The translations under genes were made by a program, and so were the position numbers. From Pseudomonas sp. TMP9 (GTDB taxonomy: Bacteria > Pseudomonadota > Gammaproteobacteria > Pseudomonadales > Pseudomonadaceae), in assembly GCF_037943105.1 (NCBI RefSeq), contig NZ_CP149803.1:2894001-2958000 (forward strand): a stretch of DNA of 64,000 bases. The letters are read 5' to 3'. Positions 46,663-56,120 of the stretch are shown piece after piece. Position 1 is the stretch's first letter. Every line of letters starts with the position of its first letter. The notes under the pieces are model-generated. The model was given only the letters and a program-made list of their open reading frames with translations. It searched no databases and was not told where the DNA came from.

Positions 46663-47253
46663 TCATCCAAGAGAGCGCTGCAACGCAAGGCAATCTAAGG
46701 CAAAGTGATCGGTCAGCTCTGGCCAGGGATTTTCTGCCAGGTTGACCAATACGCTGCGGGCTCCGGCCGCGCGGGCGCACTCAAGATCAAAGCGGTAATC
46801 ACCGACCATCACCAGCTCGCTTGGCGTCACCTGCCACGCATTAGCGAAGTGCAGTAAGCCGCCGGGGTCAGGCTTGGGCGGCGCTTCATCCCGGCCGATT
46901 ACATCGGCGCTGGCAAAGCAGTCATCCAGGCCAATGGCACGCAGCGTCAGCAGCGCCAGCTCATGGGCATTGCGGGTGAGGATGCCCAGGCGGCAACCGC
47001 GCTCACGCAGCTCACGCACCAGCGCAATCGCCCCCGGCGCGGGTTCCGAGGTCAGCGCCAGCTCGCGCTCATGCTCCAGTAACCACGCATGTTTAGCCGC
47101 TGCCACATCTGCAGGTAAGGCGGCTAAGTAGCCAAGAATGTCCTCGGCCAGGGGAATATCCAGCGCCCGCTTGATCGCTTCAAAATCATGCACAGCCAGG
47201 GTTAGGGTGCCGTCCATGTCGAACACCCAATGGCGCGCAGCATTTAGGCTCAT
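46663..47253 (-). CDS. HAD-superfamily phosphatase
   Basis: 196 residues. Motif I VFDMDGTLT (nucleophile D12, D14), motif II ILTRN, motif III K with motif IV VGDYRFDLECARAAG. Subfamily IA type with an alpha-helical cap (residues about 20-80). Probably dephosphorylates a small sugar phosphate or nucleotide; substrate not determined. Its ATG overlaps the tesB stop by four bases (ATGA), so it is coupled to tesB. Confidence 0.9.
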   Translation of the reverse strand: MSLNAARHWVFDMDGTLTLAVHDFEAIKRALDIPLAEDILGYLAALPADVAAAKHAWLLEHERELALTSEPAPGAIALVRELRERGCRLGILTRNAHELALLTLRAIGLDDCFASADVIGRDEAPPKPDPGGLLHFANAWQVTPSELVMVGDYRFDLECARAAGARSVLVNLAENPWPELTDHFALDCLALQRSLG

Positions 47254-48119
47254 TTCCAGTCCTCCCGCACACGTGTCAGGCCTTCTTGGGCCACTGAGGC
47301 GACCAATTGGCCTTGACGATTAAAGATGCTGCCGCGGGCAAAACCGCGTGCATTGCCAGACCACGGGCTGTCCATGCTGTACAGCAACCATTCATCCATG
47401 CGCAGGTTGCCATGGAACCACAGCGAATGGTCGAGGCTGGCCACCTGCATAAACTTCTGCCACACCGAAACGCCATGCGGCAGCATGGAGGTGGTCAGTA
47501 AATTGAAGTCACTGGCATAACCCAGCAGGTATTTGTGCAGCTGCGGGTCATCCGGCAACTCGCCGGCCGCGCGAAACCACACATGCTTAACCGGCTCACA
47601 GGGTTGCGGCGCAAAGGGGTTGCCCACCGTTACAGGGCGAATTTCGATCGGTTTGTCGCTCACTGCCCGTTCACGCATGCGCTCAGGTAAGGCATCGGCG
47701 ATCATCCGCGCCAGTTCGGTCTCCGACTTTAAGGCTTCCGGCCCCGGCACGTCGGGCATCAGGTCTTGGTGGTGGAAGCCTTCTTCATCAAATTGAAACG
47801 ACGCGCTGCAGGTAAAAATTGGCTTGCCCTTCTGGATCGCCGTTACCCGACGCGTGCTAAAGCTGCCGCCGTCACGCACGCGTTCAACCTGATACACCAC
47901 CGGCAGGGTGGAATCTCCGGGGCGCAGAAAATAACCGTGCATGGAGTGCACATGCCGCTCCGGCTCCACCGTCTGGCTGGCTGCCGAGACGCATTGACCG
48001 AGCACCTGACCGCCAAAGAGCTGACGAAAGCCGAGGTCTTGGCTGACGCCACGAAACAGGTTCTCCTCGATGGTTTCCAGGGTCAGCAGGGCGACCAATT
48101 CATTCAACACCTGACTCAT
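47250..48119 (-). CDS. tesB: Acyl-CoA thioesterase II
   Basis: 289 residues, normal length, double hot-dog fold. Recognisable features: FRGVSQDLGFRQLFGGQVLGQ near residue 22, HSMHGYFLRPGD near 58, RRVTAIQKGKPIFTCSASFQ, and the C-terminal SLDHSLWFHGNLRMDEWLLY with RGSIFNRQGQLVASVAQEGL. It hydrolyses medium and long acyl-CoAs. The final ATGA overlap couples it to the HAD gene. Confidence 0.94.
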   Translation of the reverse strand: MSQVLNELVALLTLETIEENLFRGVSQDLGFRQLFGGQVLGQCVSAASQTVEPERHVHSMHGYFLRPGDSTLPVVYQVERVRDGGSFSTRRVTAIQKGKPIFTCSASFQFDEEGFHHQDLMPDVPGPEALKSETELARMIADALPERMRERAVSDKPIEIRPVTVGNPFAPQPCEPVKHVWFRAAGELPDDPQLHKYLLGYASDFNLLTTSMLPHGVSVWQKFMQVASLDHSLWFHGNLRMDEWLLYSMDSPWSGNARGFARGSIFNRQGQLVASVAQEGLTRVREDWK

Positions 48120-48411
48120 GCATGCTCTCCGGTTAACCTAAATGTCGCCTAGCGACGCCTTCCTTATGCCCTTCCCCTGCAGAGAAAGTGACGCGATACG
48201 CAGGCCTTGATGATACTCGGGGCTATTGCGACATACCCGTTAGCGCATCGGGCTAGGGGGCGAGATGGTAAAGACTTTGCCGACGCTTGTCGGCCCAACT
48301 GAACGATGAATGCGGATAATCATGGCAGCATTTAAGCCAATCAGCAGACTGACTTGAGCCAAGCGTTGCCGGGCCGCCATACTCTGCGCACATCCGAACG
48401 AGCCTGCCCCC

Positions 48412-49338
48412 ATGCGTTTGCCGCTGGTTTATCACGACGATTACAGCCCGCCCTTCCCCAGCAACCACCGCTTCCCCATGGAGAAGTTCCGCCTGCTGCG
48501 CGATCACTTAGTGAGCAGTGGCTTGTGCACCGACGCCGAATTACTGCGCCCTGAACTGTGCCCTGCAGACATTCTTGCCTTGGCGCATTGCCCGGCGTAT
48601 ATCGAGCGGTTTGCCAGCGGGGCATTGGCTTATGAAGAACAGCGCCGCCTAGGCTTGCCATGGAGCGCAGCGCTGGCGCAGCGCACCATTCGCGCGGTCG
48701 GCGGCTCGCTGCTGGCCGCCGAGCAGGCGTTGCAGCATGGGTTGGCCTGCCACTTAGCCGGCGGCACCCATCACGCGCACTTCGATCATCCGGCCGGTTT
48801 CTGCATCTTCAATGACCTGGCGGTGATCAGCCACTATTTGCTGGCCAGCGGTAAAGCCCAGCGCGTGCTGATTTTCGACTGCGACGTGCACCAAGGTGAC
48901 GGCACCGCACGCCTACTGGAAAACACCCCAGAGGCGATTACCGTGTCGCTGCACTGCGAGAAAAATTACCCGGCACGCAAAGCGCTGAGTGACTGGGACA
49001 TTCCGCTGCCCAATGGCATGGGCGATGCCGATTACCTCAAGGTGGTGGACGACACCCTCAACTACCTATTGCCGCTGTACCAGCCGGACATCGTGCTCTA
49101 CGACGCCGGCGTCGACGTGCATCAGGATGACGCCCTCGGCTACCTCAACCTGACTGACGCCGGCATCGCTGCCCGTGATGAAGCGGTGCTCAACCACTGC
49201 CTAGGCCGCGACATTGCGGTGGTCGGGGTGATTGGCGGCGGCTACGACAAAGACCGTGCAGCATTGGCGCGCCGGCACGGGATACTCCATCACAGCGCTG
49301 ACCGGGTGTGGCGCGAACGCGGCTTGGGCGGCGCATAA
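48412..49338 (+). CDS. Histone-deacetylase-family (acetylpolyamine amidohydrolase-like) protein
   Basis: 308 residues. Zn and catalytic residues visible: GGTHHAHFDHPAGFCIFND (tandem His near residue 122), FDCDVHQGDGTA (metal Asp/His near 160) and YDAGVDVHQDDALG (near 230). Bacterial members deacetylate small amines, proteins or acetoin-related compounds. Relatives next to fatty-acid genes are common; the substrate is not assignable. Preceded by no strong Shine-Dalgarno. Confidence 0.9.
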   Translation: MRLPLVYHDDYSPPFPSNHRFPMEKFRLLRDHLVSSGLCTDAELLRPELCPADILALAHCPAYIERFASGALAYEEQRRLGLPWSAALAQRTIRAVGGSLLAAEQALQHGLACHLAGGTHHAHFDHPAGFCIFNDLAVISHYLLASGKAQRVLIFDCDVHQGDGTARLLENTPEAITVSLHCEKNYPARKALSDWDIPLPNGMGDADYLKVVDDTLNYLLPLYQPDIVLYDAGVDVHQDDALGYLNLTDAGIAARDEAVLNHCLGRDIAVVGVIGGGYDKDRAALARRHGILHHSADRVWRERGLGGA

Positions 49339-49389
49339 CTGCGGGATGGCGTTAAGCTTGGCGCTGCAGGCAATAAAATTAACCAACCC

Positions 49390-49424
49390 CGTAGGATGGC
49401 GTTGAGCGCAGCGATACCCATCGC
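49390..49424. repeat. Intergenic repeat, family B, short copy
   Basis: CGTAGGATGGCGTTGAGCGC followed by AGCGATACCCATCGCC: GGATGGCG and CCCATCGCC form the inverted halves. Lies just before the EamA gene start. Confidence 0.6.
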
Positions 49425-49458
49425 CAAGCATCGCTGTATCACCTCATTAAATTTAGCC

Positions 49459-50310
49459 ATGGTCAATACTCGAACCTTACTGCTAACCACCCTGGCCATG
49501 CTGGCCTTTGCCGGTAACTCGCTGCTATGTCGCCTAGCACTGCGCGACACCGAGATTGATGCGGCCAGCTTTACCGGCCTGCGCCTGCTTGCCGGCGCGA
49601 TTACGCTGTGGCTGCTGCTGCGCCTGCGCAAAGCCAACAACGTCAATGCCGGTAGCTGGCCTGCGGCCACCGCGTTGTTTATTTACGCCGCCGCGTTCTC
49701 CTTCGCTTATCTCAACCTAGAAGCGGGTGCGGGGGCATTGATTCTGTTCGGCGCGGTGCAATTGAGCATGCTTGCCTGGGGCCTGTACCGCGGTGAACGC
49801 TTGGGGCTAAAGGGTTGCAGTGGGCTAGTCATGGCATTCGCAGGCCTACTCATCTTACTGTTGCCCGGCGCCAATAGACCTCCTGCAGCAGCCGCACTGC
49901 TGATGCTGTTGGCGGGCGTTGCCTGGGGGGTTTACTCATTATTAGGCCGCGGCGTCAAAGACCCGCTGGCGGCCACCGCCGGCAACTTCCTGCGCACCGT
50001 GCCTATGGCGCTGGCGCTCAGCACCCTGTTATTCGCTCAGGCCCGCTGGGATATGCCGGGGCTAATCTATGCGCTACTGTCTGGCGCGTTGACTTCAGGG
50101 GTCGGCTACGCCATCTGGTACAGCGCGCTGCGCGGCCTGCACGCTTTTCAAGCCGCTTGCGTACAGCTCAGCGTGCCGATCCTTGCGGCGCTGGCCGGCA
50201 GCCTCTTATTGGATGAAGCGCTCAGCCTGCGCTTGCTGCTCAGCGCCGCTGCAGTGCTCGGCGGGATTGCGTTGGTGCTGAGCGTGCAGCAACGCCGCGT
50301 AAAGGCCTGA
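49459..50310 (+). CDS. EamA-family (DMT) transporter
   Basis: 283 residues from the ATG at 49459; an upstream start would run through a family B repeat. Ten hydrophobic helices in two EamA repeats (MLAFAGNSLLCRLALRDTEI in the first; MLLAGVAWGVYSLLGRG beginning the second). Likely an inner-membrane exporter of a metabolite. Substrate unknown. Converges on the class V aminotransferase with a 7-base gap. Confidence 0.88.
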   Translation: MVNTRTLLLTTLAMLAFAGNSLLCRLALRDTEIDAASFTGLRLLAGAITLWLLLRLRKANNVNAGSWPAATALFIYAAAFSFAYLNLEAGAGALILFGAVQLSMLAWGLYRGERLGLKGCSGLVMAFAGLLILLLPGANRPPAAAALLMLLAGVAWGVYSLLGRGVKDPLAATAGNFLRTVPMALALSTLLFAQARWDMPGLIYALLSGALTSGVGYAIWYSALRGLHAFQAACVQLSVPILAALAGSLLLDEALSLRLLLSAAAVLGGIALVLSVQQRRVKA

Positions 50311-50317
50311 CCAAGCG

Positions 50318-51451
50318 TTACTCGGCTAAGACCTTATCCAGCGCCTGCTCCAAGGTGTTTACCGTGCGCTCGATATTGCCCAGTTTATCCAGCCCAAACA
50401 AGCCGAGGCGGAAGGTCTGGAAGTCCGCTGGCTCATCACATTGCAGCGGCACGCCCGCAGCAATTTGCAAACCCAAGGCGGCGAATTTACTGCCGTTTTT
50501 GATTTGCGCATCGTCGGTGTAAGAGACCACCACACCGGGTGCTTCAAAGCCCGGAGCGGCGACACTTTTAAAGCCTTTACTGGCAAGCATGGCCCGCACT
50601 CGATCGCCCAACTCCTGCTGTTGCTGACGTACGGTGGCAAAGCCGATAGCTTCAGCTTCACGCATGGCCTCGCGAAAGCGTGCCAAGGCATCGCTGGGCA
50701 TAGTGGCGTGGTAAGCGTGGCCGCCCTGCTCATAAGCCTGCATGATCTGCAGCCACTTCTTCAGGTCACAGGCAAAACTGCTGCTCTGGGTTGCCTCGAC
50801 GCGAGCCTGGGCCGCTTCACTGAGCATTACTAGGGCGCAGCAGGGTGAAGCGCTCCAGCCCTTTTGCGGCGCGCTGATCAGCACATCAACACCGCACGCC
50901 TGCATGTCCACCCAAAGCGTGCCGGAGGCAATGCAGTCGAGCACAAACAAACCGCCCACCGCGTGCACAGCATCCGCCACCGCGCGCAGGTAGCCGTCCG
51001 GCAGCAGCATCCCGGAAGACGTTTCCACATGCGGCGCAAACACCACGTGAGGCTTTTCTACGGCTATAACGGCCAATACATCAGCCAGCGCCGGCGGTGT
51101 GAACGCTGCTTGGCTGACGCTCTTAACCTGACGGGCCTTGAGCGCGATGGCCTCAGACGGGATCTGACCCATCTCAAAAATCTGCGTCCAACGGTAGCTG
51201 AACCAACCATTACGGATAACCAAGCACTTCTGCCCCGTGGCCAGCTGCCGCGCCACGGCTTCCATGCCATACGTGCCGCTACCCGGCACAATGGCTACCG
51301 CATGAGCGTTGTAGACCTGCTTGAGGGTGGCGGAAATGTCCTTCATCACGCCCTGAAACGACTGCGACATGTGGTTGAGTGAGCGGTCGGTGTAGACCAC
51401 CGAGTATTCGATCAGGCCATCGGGGTCGTTGCTGGGGTAAAGGTCAGACAT
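50318..51451 (-). CDS. Class V PLP-dependent aminotransferase (alanine-glyoxylate/serine-pyruvate type)
   Basis: 377 residues. N-terminal DPDGLIEYSVVYTDRSLNHM is typical of the subgroup; VPGSGTYGMEAVARQLA near residue 55 forms the PLP phosphate pocket; the PLP lysine is in LISAPQKGWSASPCCALVML (Q-K-G-W, near residue 200). GGAG is 9 bases upstream. Relatives act on alanine/serine with glyoxylate, pyruvate or phosphonopyruvate; the exact reaction is not fixed by sequence. Confidence 0.85.
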   Translation of the reverse strand: MSDLYPSNDPDGLIEYSVVYTDRSLNHMSQSFQGVMKDISATLKQVYNAHAVAIVPGSGTYGMEAVARQLATGQKCLVIRNGWFSYRWTQIFEMGQIPSEAIALKARQVKSVSQAAFTPPALADVLAVIAVEKPHVVFAPHVETSSGMLLPDGYLRAVADAVHAVGGLFVLDCIASGTLWVDMQACGVDVLISAPQKGWSASPCCALVMLSEAAQARVEATQSSSFACDLKKWLQIMQAYEQGGHAYHATMPSDALARFREAMREAEAIGFATVRQQQQELGDRVRAMLASKGFKSVAAPGFEAPGVVVSYTDDAQIKNGSKFAALGLQIAAGVPLQCDEPADFQTFRLGLFGLDKLGNIERTVNTLEQALDKVLAE

Positions 51452-51564
51452 AAAGGGCTCCAGTTAAAAAGGCTTAGGCTTGACCGTGCCCGAAGCTCGC
51501 AGAAATGACAAGGTCGCAGCGGCGTCAGTTAGAATGTTAGCCCGCTGATAACCCCGAACCTGCC

Positions 51565-52809
51565 ATGACCACCCTCACCCAACAGCCTGCCTCTCGCGTC
51601 GTTATTATCGGCGGCGGCCCCGCCGGGTTAATGGCGGCAGAAGTGCTGGCCTTTGGCGGCGTGCAGGTCGAACTGTATGACGGTATGCCGTCAGTGGGCC
51701 GCAAGTTCCTCCTGGCGGGCGTCGGCGGCATGAACATTACCCACTCCGAGGCAAAACCTGCGTTTGTGGGCCGTTATGGCGCGCGACAGAATGAAGTGAC
51801 CGCACTGCTGCAAGACTTCGATGCCGATGCCCTGCGCGGCTGGATTCACGGCCTGGGCATCAACACCTTTGTCGGCACCTCAGGCCGGGTATTCCCCAGT
51901 GATATGAAAGCCGCGCCGCTGTTGCGCGCCTGGCTCAAGCGCCTGCGCGAACTGGGCGTACAGATCCACACACGGCATCGCTGGCTGGGCTGGGATGCCC
52001 AGGGCGCCTTACGCATCAGCTCGCCAGCGGGTGAACGGGCGGTTAATAGCGATGCCACCCTACTGGCGCTGGGGGGCGGCAGCTGGGCGCGCCTCGGCTC
52101 AGACGGTGCCTGGGTGCCGCTACTTGAGGCGCGCGGGGTGCACATAGCGCCCTTGCAGGCGAGTAACTGCGGCTTCGATGTTGCTGCGTGGAGCCCATTA
52201 CTGCGCGATAAATTCGCCGGCGCGCCGCTGAAAAATGTCAGCCTGTGCCTGCCCCAGCAAGCGCCGCGTTTGGGCGAGTGTGTGCTAACCGCCAGCGGCA
52301 TCGAAGGCAGCCTGGTTTATGCCCTGTCAGCGAGCATTCGCGACACAATCAATCGGCAGAGCAGTGCCAAGGTTTACCTCGATCTATTACCGCAAACGCC
52401 GCTGGGCAAACTGCACATCGCCTTAAGCAAGCCACGCGGCTCGCAATCAATGGCTAAACACCTGCACCGGCAGGCTGGCATTGATGGCGTTAAAGCGGCT
52501 CTGCTGCGCGAGTTAGCCAACGCTGAGGTGTTTACTGACCCACTGCAATTGGCCAGCGTCATTAAAGCCCTGCCCATCGCCTTGATTCGTCCACGCCCCT
52601 TGGATGAGGCCATTAGTAGCGCCGGTGGCGTAGCGTTCGAGCACATGACCCCGCACCTGATGCTGAAACAGCTGCCCGGTACCTTTTGCGCCGGAGAAAT
52701 GCTCGACTGGGAAGCCCCCACCGGGGGTTACCTGCTAACCGCCTGCTTTGCCAGTGGCCGCAAAGCTGCGCAGGGCATCCTTGAGTGGCTGCAACGCCCA
52801 ACCGAATAA
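51565..52809 (+). CDS. FAD-dependent oxidoreductase, HI0933 family (TIGR03862-like)
   Basis: 414 residues. FAD-binding GGGPAGLMAAE near residue 16, then GRKFLLAGVGGMNITHSEA near 49, and a C-terminal FAD motif with CAGEMLDWEAPTGGYLLTAC. Members are related to BaiN-type reductases and tRNA-modifying flavoproteins, but their function is mostly unknown. No close operon partner; the next gene begins 129 bases later. Confidence 0.9.
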   Translation: MTTLTQQPASRVVIIGGGPAGLMAAEVLAFGGVQVELYDGMPSVGRKFLLAGVGGMNITHSEAKPAFVGRYGARQNEVTALLQDFDADALRGWIHGLGINTFVGTSGRVFPSDMKAAPLLRAWLKRLRELGVQIHTRHRWLGWDAQGALRISSPAGERAVNSDATLLALGGGSWARLGSDGAWVPLLEARGVHIAPLQASNCGFDVAAWSPLLRDKFAGAPLKNVSLCLPQQAPRLGECVLTASGIEGSLVYALSASIRDTINRQSSAKVYLDLLPQTPLGKLHIALSKPRGSQSMAKHLHRQAGIDGVKAALLRELANAEVFTDPLQLASVIKALPIALIRPRPLDEAISSAGGVAFEHMTPHLMLKQLPGTFCAGEMLDWEAPTGGYLLTACFASGRKAAQGILEWLQRPTE

Positions 52810-52938
52810 GCCTCCCACGCGCCACCTCAAACGGCTATGCTTGAAAAAAACCGCACAAACCGGCTGTGTAATCGAGGGCAATCGCCCGCAAACAGTCTGC
52901 AAGCGGTGCTCTCCCACGCGCACAGGTAATCTTCAGCC

Positions 52939-53940
52939 TTGATTCCTTTAGTGGTCTGCGACGACTCGAACATGGCGCGCAAGCAGTTGATCCGCGCGCT
53001 GCCGCCTGAATGGCCGGTCACTATTAGCCAAGCAACCAATGGCCAAGAAGCCCTTGAGGCGCTGCGCCAAGGTTTAGGTCAGGTGATGCTGCTGGACCTG
53101 ACCATGCCGGTGCTGGATGGCTATGAAACCCTCGCGGCGATCCGCGCTGAAGGCCTGGCCTGCAAGGTGCTGGTGGTTTCCGGTGATGTTCAAGATGAAG
53201 CGGTGCGACGGGTTAAAGAGCTGGGTGCACTGGCTTTTATCAAGAAGCCTGCCGATCCCGAAACACTGCGTAGCACCCTGCTCGAACTTGGCCTGTTCGA
53301 CCCTGAGGCTGCGCCCAGCGCCGTCAGCCAAGCCGCTGTGCTCGATGAGCTCAAGGTTAATTTCCGCGACGCCCTACGCGAAGTGACCAACGTGGCCATG
53401 GGCCGCGCCGCCGCTCTGCTGGCCAAGGCACTCGGCGTGTTCGTGCAGTTGCCAGTGCCGCAGGTGAATATTTTTGAAGTCAGCGAACTGCACATGACCC
53501 TCACTGACGCCATGCGCGGCGAGCGCATGAGTGCGGTGTGCCAAGGTTTTATCGGTGACGGCATCGCGGGCGAATCGCTGTTGCTGTTTCATGATTCAGA
53601 AGTTGCTGACATGGCGCGCCTGCTTAACTGGCAGCCGAAGGACGATCTAGAAACCTCAGAGATGCTTTTGGATTTGGCGAGCATCTTGATTGGCGCATGC
53701 CTTTCAGGGATTGCCGAGCAGATCGATGTGCGCTTCTCTCAAGGTCATCCGCAACTGCTCGGCCAACATTCCTCCATTGAGCAACTGATTCACCTTAATC
53801 AGCGCCGCTGGAAGAAAACCCTGGCGGTGGAAGTCAGTTACAGCTTGGAATCGCACGACATCCACTTCGATTTGCTGCTGCTGTTTACCGAAGATTCGAT
53901 CAAGCGCCTGACCAACAAAATCAACTACCTGATGAGTTAG
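52939..53940 (+). CDS. REC-CheC fusion response regulator
   Basis: 333 residues, apparently starting with TTG at 52939 (AGGTAA about 10 bases before; GTG at 52951 is an alternative). Receiver domain 1-120: acidic pair D8/D9, phospho-acceptor D53 in LLDLTMPVLDG, S81 and K103 (KKP). The second part (about 130-333) is CheC/CheX-like with FRDALREVTNVAMGRAAALL near 145 and a matching later helix (SEMLLDLASILIGACLSGIA). CheC phosphatases remove phosphate from CheY-type regulators. The next gene on the same strand is a PAS protein, so this may be a signalling pair. Confidence 0.85.
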   Translation: MIPLVVCDDSNMARKQLIRALPPEWPVTISQATNGQEALEALRQGLGQVMLLDLTMPVLDGYETLAAIRAEGLACKVLVVSGDVQDEAVRRVKELGALAFIKKPADPETLRSTLLELGLFDPEAAPSAVSQAAVLDELKVNFRDALREVTNVAMGRAAALLAKALGVFVQLPVPQVNIFEVSELHMTLTDAMRGERMSAVCQGFIGDGIAGESLLLFHDSEVADMARLLNWQPKDDLETSEMLLDLASILIGACLSGIAEQIDVRFSQGHPQLLGQHSSIEQLIHLNQRRWKKTLAVEVSYSLESHDIHFDLLLLFTEDSIKRLTNKINYLMS

Positions 53941-54101
53941 TGGCCTGTACGGCTAGTGGGTTGACTCAAGACCGGATAGCTGAGGTGCTGAGACCAGGCG
54001 GCGCAACGAGCCATAGCCGGCTGTTGGGAGGAGCGGCAACGCAGTATCAGGGCGTCAGCCGCCGAAATTGACTAACCGAACTAACCATACAGGCCACCCC
54101 T

Positions 54102-54563
54102 ATGCCCGCCCAGATTGATATTAAAGAAGTGCACTGGCTGCTCGATATCGTGCAGTGCATCGATGTTGGCGTGATCGTGCTCGACCGTCGATATCAGGTC
54201 GAGGTGTGGAACAGTTTTATGGAAAACCACTCTGGCATGGGCCCAGATGAGGTGCATGGCAAAACCCTGTTCAGCCTATTCCCAGAGATCGACGAAACCT
54301 GGCTACGGCGTAAGGTTGATACTGTGGTGCAATTGGGCACCCGCGCATTCAGCCTGTGGGAGCAACACCCCTACCTGATGCACTTCAAGAACTACCAGCC
54401 GATCACCGGCCAAGAAGAATTTATGTACCAAAACGTCACCCTGCTGCCGCTGGCGGGTGCACCGGGCGAAGTCGAGCATATTTGCGTGGTGATCTACGAC
54501 ATGACGGCCGCTGCCACCCATAAAAAACAACTGGCAGCCGCCCAAGCCGCCAGTATCGCCTAA
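54102..54563 (+). CDS. Single-domain PAS protein
   Basis: 153 residues. A PAS fold fills most of it (IVQCIDVGVIVLDRRYQVEV, WNSFMENHSGMGPDEVHGKT, LFSLFPEI), with a helical tail (AAATHKKQLAAAQAASIA). It carries no output domain. In many proteobacteria this unit is fused to GGDEF. It follows the REC-CheC gene by 161 bases and converges on the DEAD-box gene (3-base gap). Ligand unknown. Confidence 0.8.
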   Translation: MPAQIDIKEVHWLLDIVQCIDVGVIVLDRRYQVEVWNSFMENHSGMGPDEVHGKTLFSLFPEIDETWLRRKVDTVVQLGTRAFSLWEQHPYLMHFKNYQPITGQEEFMYQNVTLLPLAGAPGEVEHICVVIYDMTAAATHKKQLAAAQAASIA

Positions 54564-54565
54564 GG

Positions 54566-55906
54566 CTATTTAGCAAACTTCCCCGGTTTACCCGCCTTAG
54601 CGCCAAAACTCGGCACCTTGCGCACCGCTTTGACCGCCGGTGCAGCGGGTGCATCGGCCTCCATCCAGCGGCCTAAACTGCCGCTTTTGCCACCACCGAC
54701 TATTTTCGGCTTCTTGGCTTTTTTTGATTTTTTCACCACCTGACCACCGGGCAACGTCTGCGGGACGCGGTGATCGGGGATAAAGTCCGGCTCATCGACG
54801 CGTTGCAGCACCTGCTGAGTCAGGGTCTCGATGGCGGACAACAGCTGCACTTCATCAGCGCAGACCAGTGATACCGCCTGCCCTAAAGCGCCAGCACGGC
54901 CCGTGCGACCGATGCGGTGCACGTAGTCTTCGGCGACGGTGGGCAAGTCAAAATTGACCACCAGCGGCATGTCGTCGATGTCCAGGCCGCGGGCGGCCAC
55001 GTCGGTGGCCACCAGCACCTTCACTTCGCCATCTTTAAACCGCTGTAAAGCACGCTGGCGAGTGGCTTGGGGCTTGTCGCCATGGATTGAGTCGGCGCTG
55101 ATGCCGTGGCCCTGCAGCTCGGCTTGCAGCTCATCAACGCCCTTACGCGTTTTCACAAACACCAGCGCCTGGCTCCAGCGCTTGGCCTGATACAGGTGCA
55201 GAAACAGCTCGCTTTTGCGCTTTTTATCCACTGGGATCAGCCACTGCTTGACTGATTTGGCCGCCGCATTACGCGGGCTGACCTCGATACTCAGCGGATC
55301 ATTGAGCATCTCACCCGCCATGCTGCGGATGGCGTCGGAGAACGTCGCAGAAAACAGCAGAGTCTGACGTTTTTTCGGTAATACGCGGAACACACTCTCC
55401 AGCTCGCTGGCAAAGCCCAGATCCAGCATGCGGTCGGCTTCGTCGAGGACCAAAGTTTGTACTTGGTTGAATTTGACTGCTTTCTGCCGATAGAGGTCGA
55501 GCAAACGGCCGGGCGTTGCCACCAGCACATCCACGCCTTTACGCAGCTTCATCATTTGCGGATTAATGCTGACCCCGCCATACGCGGCAAAACTGCGCAG
55601 CGGCAGGTGTTGACCGTAGGTAATAAAGCTCTGCAGCACCTGCTCAGCCAACTCACGCGTTGGCACCAGTACCAGCGCGCGCACTGAGTTACTCGCCACC
55701 TCCGGCCCTTCCATCATCAGCCGTTGCAACACGGGCAAGGCAAAGCCTGCGGTCTTGCCGGTACCGGTCTGTGCGGCAGCCATCAGATCACGCCCCGCAA
55801 GGATCGGCACAATGGCCTGCGCTTGCACGGCAGTTGGGGTTTTGTAGTCGAGGCTATCGAGGGTGCGCAACAGAGGCTCGATCAGGCCGAGGGAGGCAAA
55901 CGTCAT
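54566..55906 (-). CDS. DEAD-box RNA helicase (RhlE-like)
   Basis: 446 residues. Motifs in order: Q motif ([20 protein letters not shown]), I AQTGTGKT (45-52), Ia [14 protein letters not shown] (near 152), III SAT, IV-VI ([29 protein letters not shown]). The C-terminal tail of about 70 residues is Lys-rich and basic ([20 protein letters not shown]), suited to RNA binding. It unwinds RNA, for example in ribosome assembly or cold adaptation. Which of several RhlE-like paralogs it represents is not clear. Confidence 0.94.
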   Translation of the reverse strand: MTFASLGLIEPLLRTLDSLDYKTPTAVQAQAIVPILAGRDLMAAAQTGTGKTAGFALPVLQRLMMEGPEVASNSVRALVLVPTRELAEQVLQSFITYGQHLPLRSFAAYGGVSINPQMMKLRKGVDVLVATPGRLLDLYRQKAVKFNQVQTLVLDEADRMLDLGFASELESVFRVLPKKRQTLLFSATFSDAIRSMAGEMLNDPLSIEVSPRNAAAKSVKQWLIPVDKKRKSELFLHLYQAKRWSQALVFVKTRKGVDELQAELQGHGISADSIHGDKPQATRQRALQRFKDGEVKVLVATDVAARGLDIDDMPLVVNFDLPTVAEDYVHRIGRTGRAGALGQAVSLVCADEVQLLSAIETLTQQVLQRVDEPDFIPDHRVPQTLPGGQVVKKSKKAKKPKIVGGGKSGSLGRWMEADAPAAPAVKAVRKVPSFGAKAGKPGKFAK

Positions 55907-56018
55907 AGGGTTACCACAAAGAGCTAAAAGGCGATGGCGCTGAGTTTACCCTGCCTGAAGGCAGGCGGCCTGACTGTCTTCAGCAACCGCCAGCGCCATA
56001 AGCACGCCGAATCAGTGT

Positions 56019-56095
56019 GTAGGGTGGATGACGCTTTTTTCATCCACCATGAGGGGGCATGAGGCGGTGGATGGATAAAGCGCCATCCACCCTAC
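56019..56095. repeat. Intergenic inverted repeat, family A, copy 2
   Basis: Ends GTAGGGTGGAT (56019-56029) and ATCCACCCTAC (56085-56095) are perfect inverted repeats. The first 32 bases differ from copy 1 at one position only. Lies between the DEAD-box and zapE genes. Confidence 0.8.
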
Positions 56096-56120
56096 GAGAA
56101 TGGCGCTCTGTGTCCTGCAC

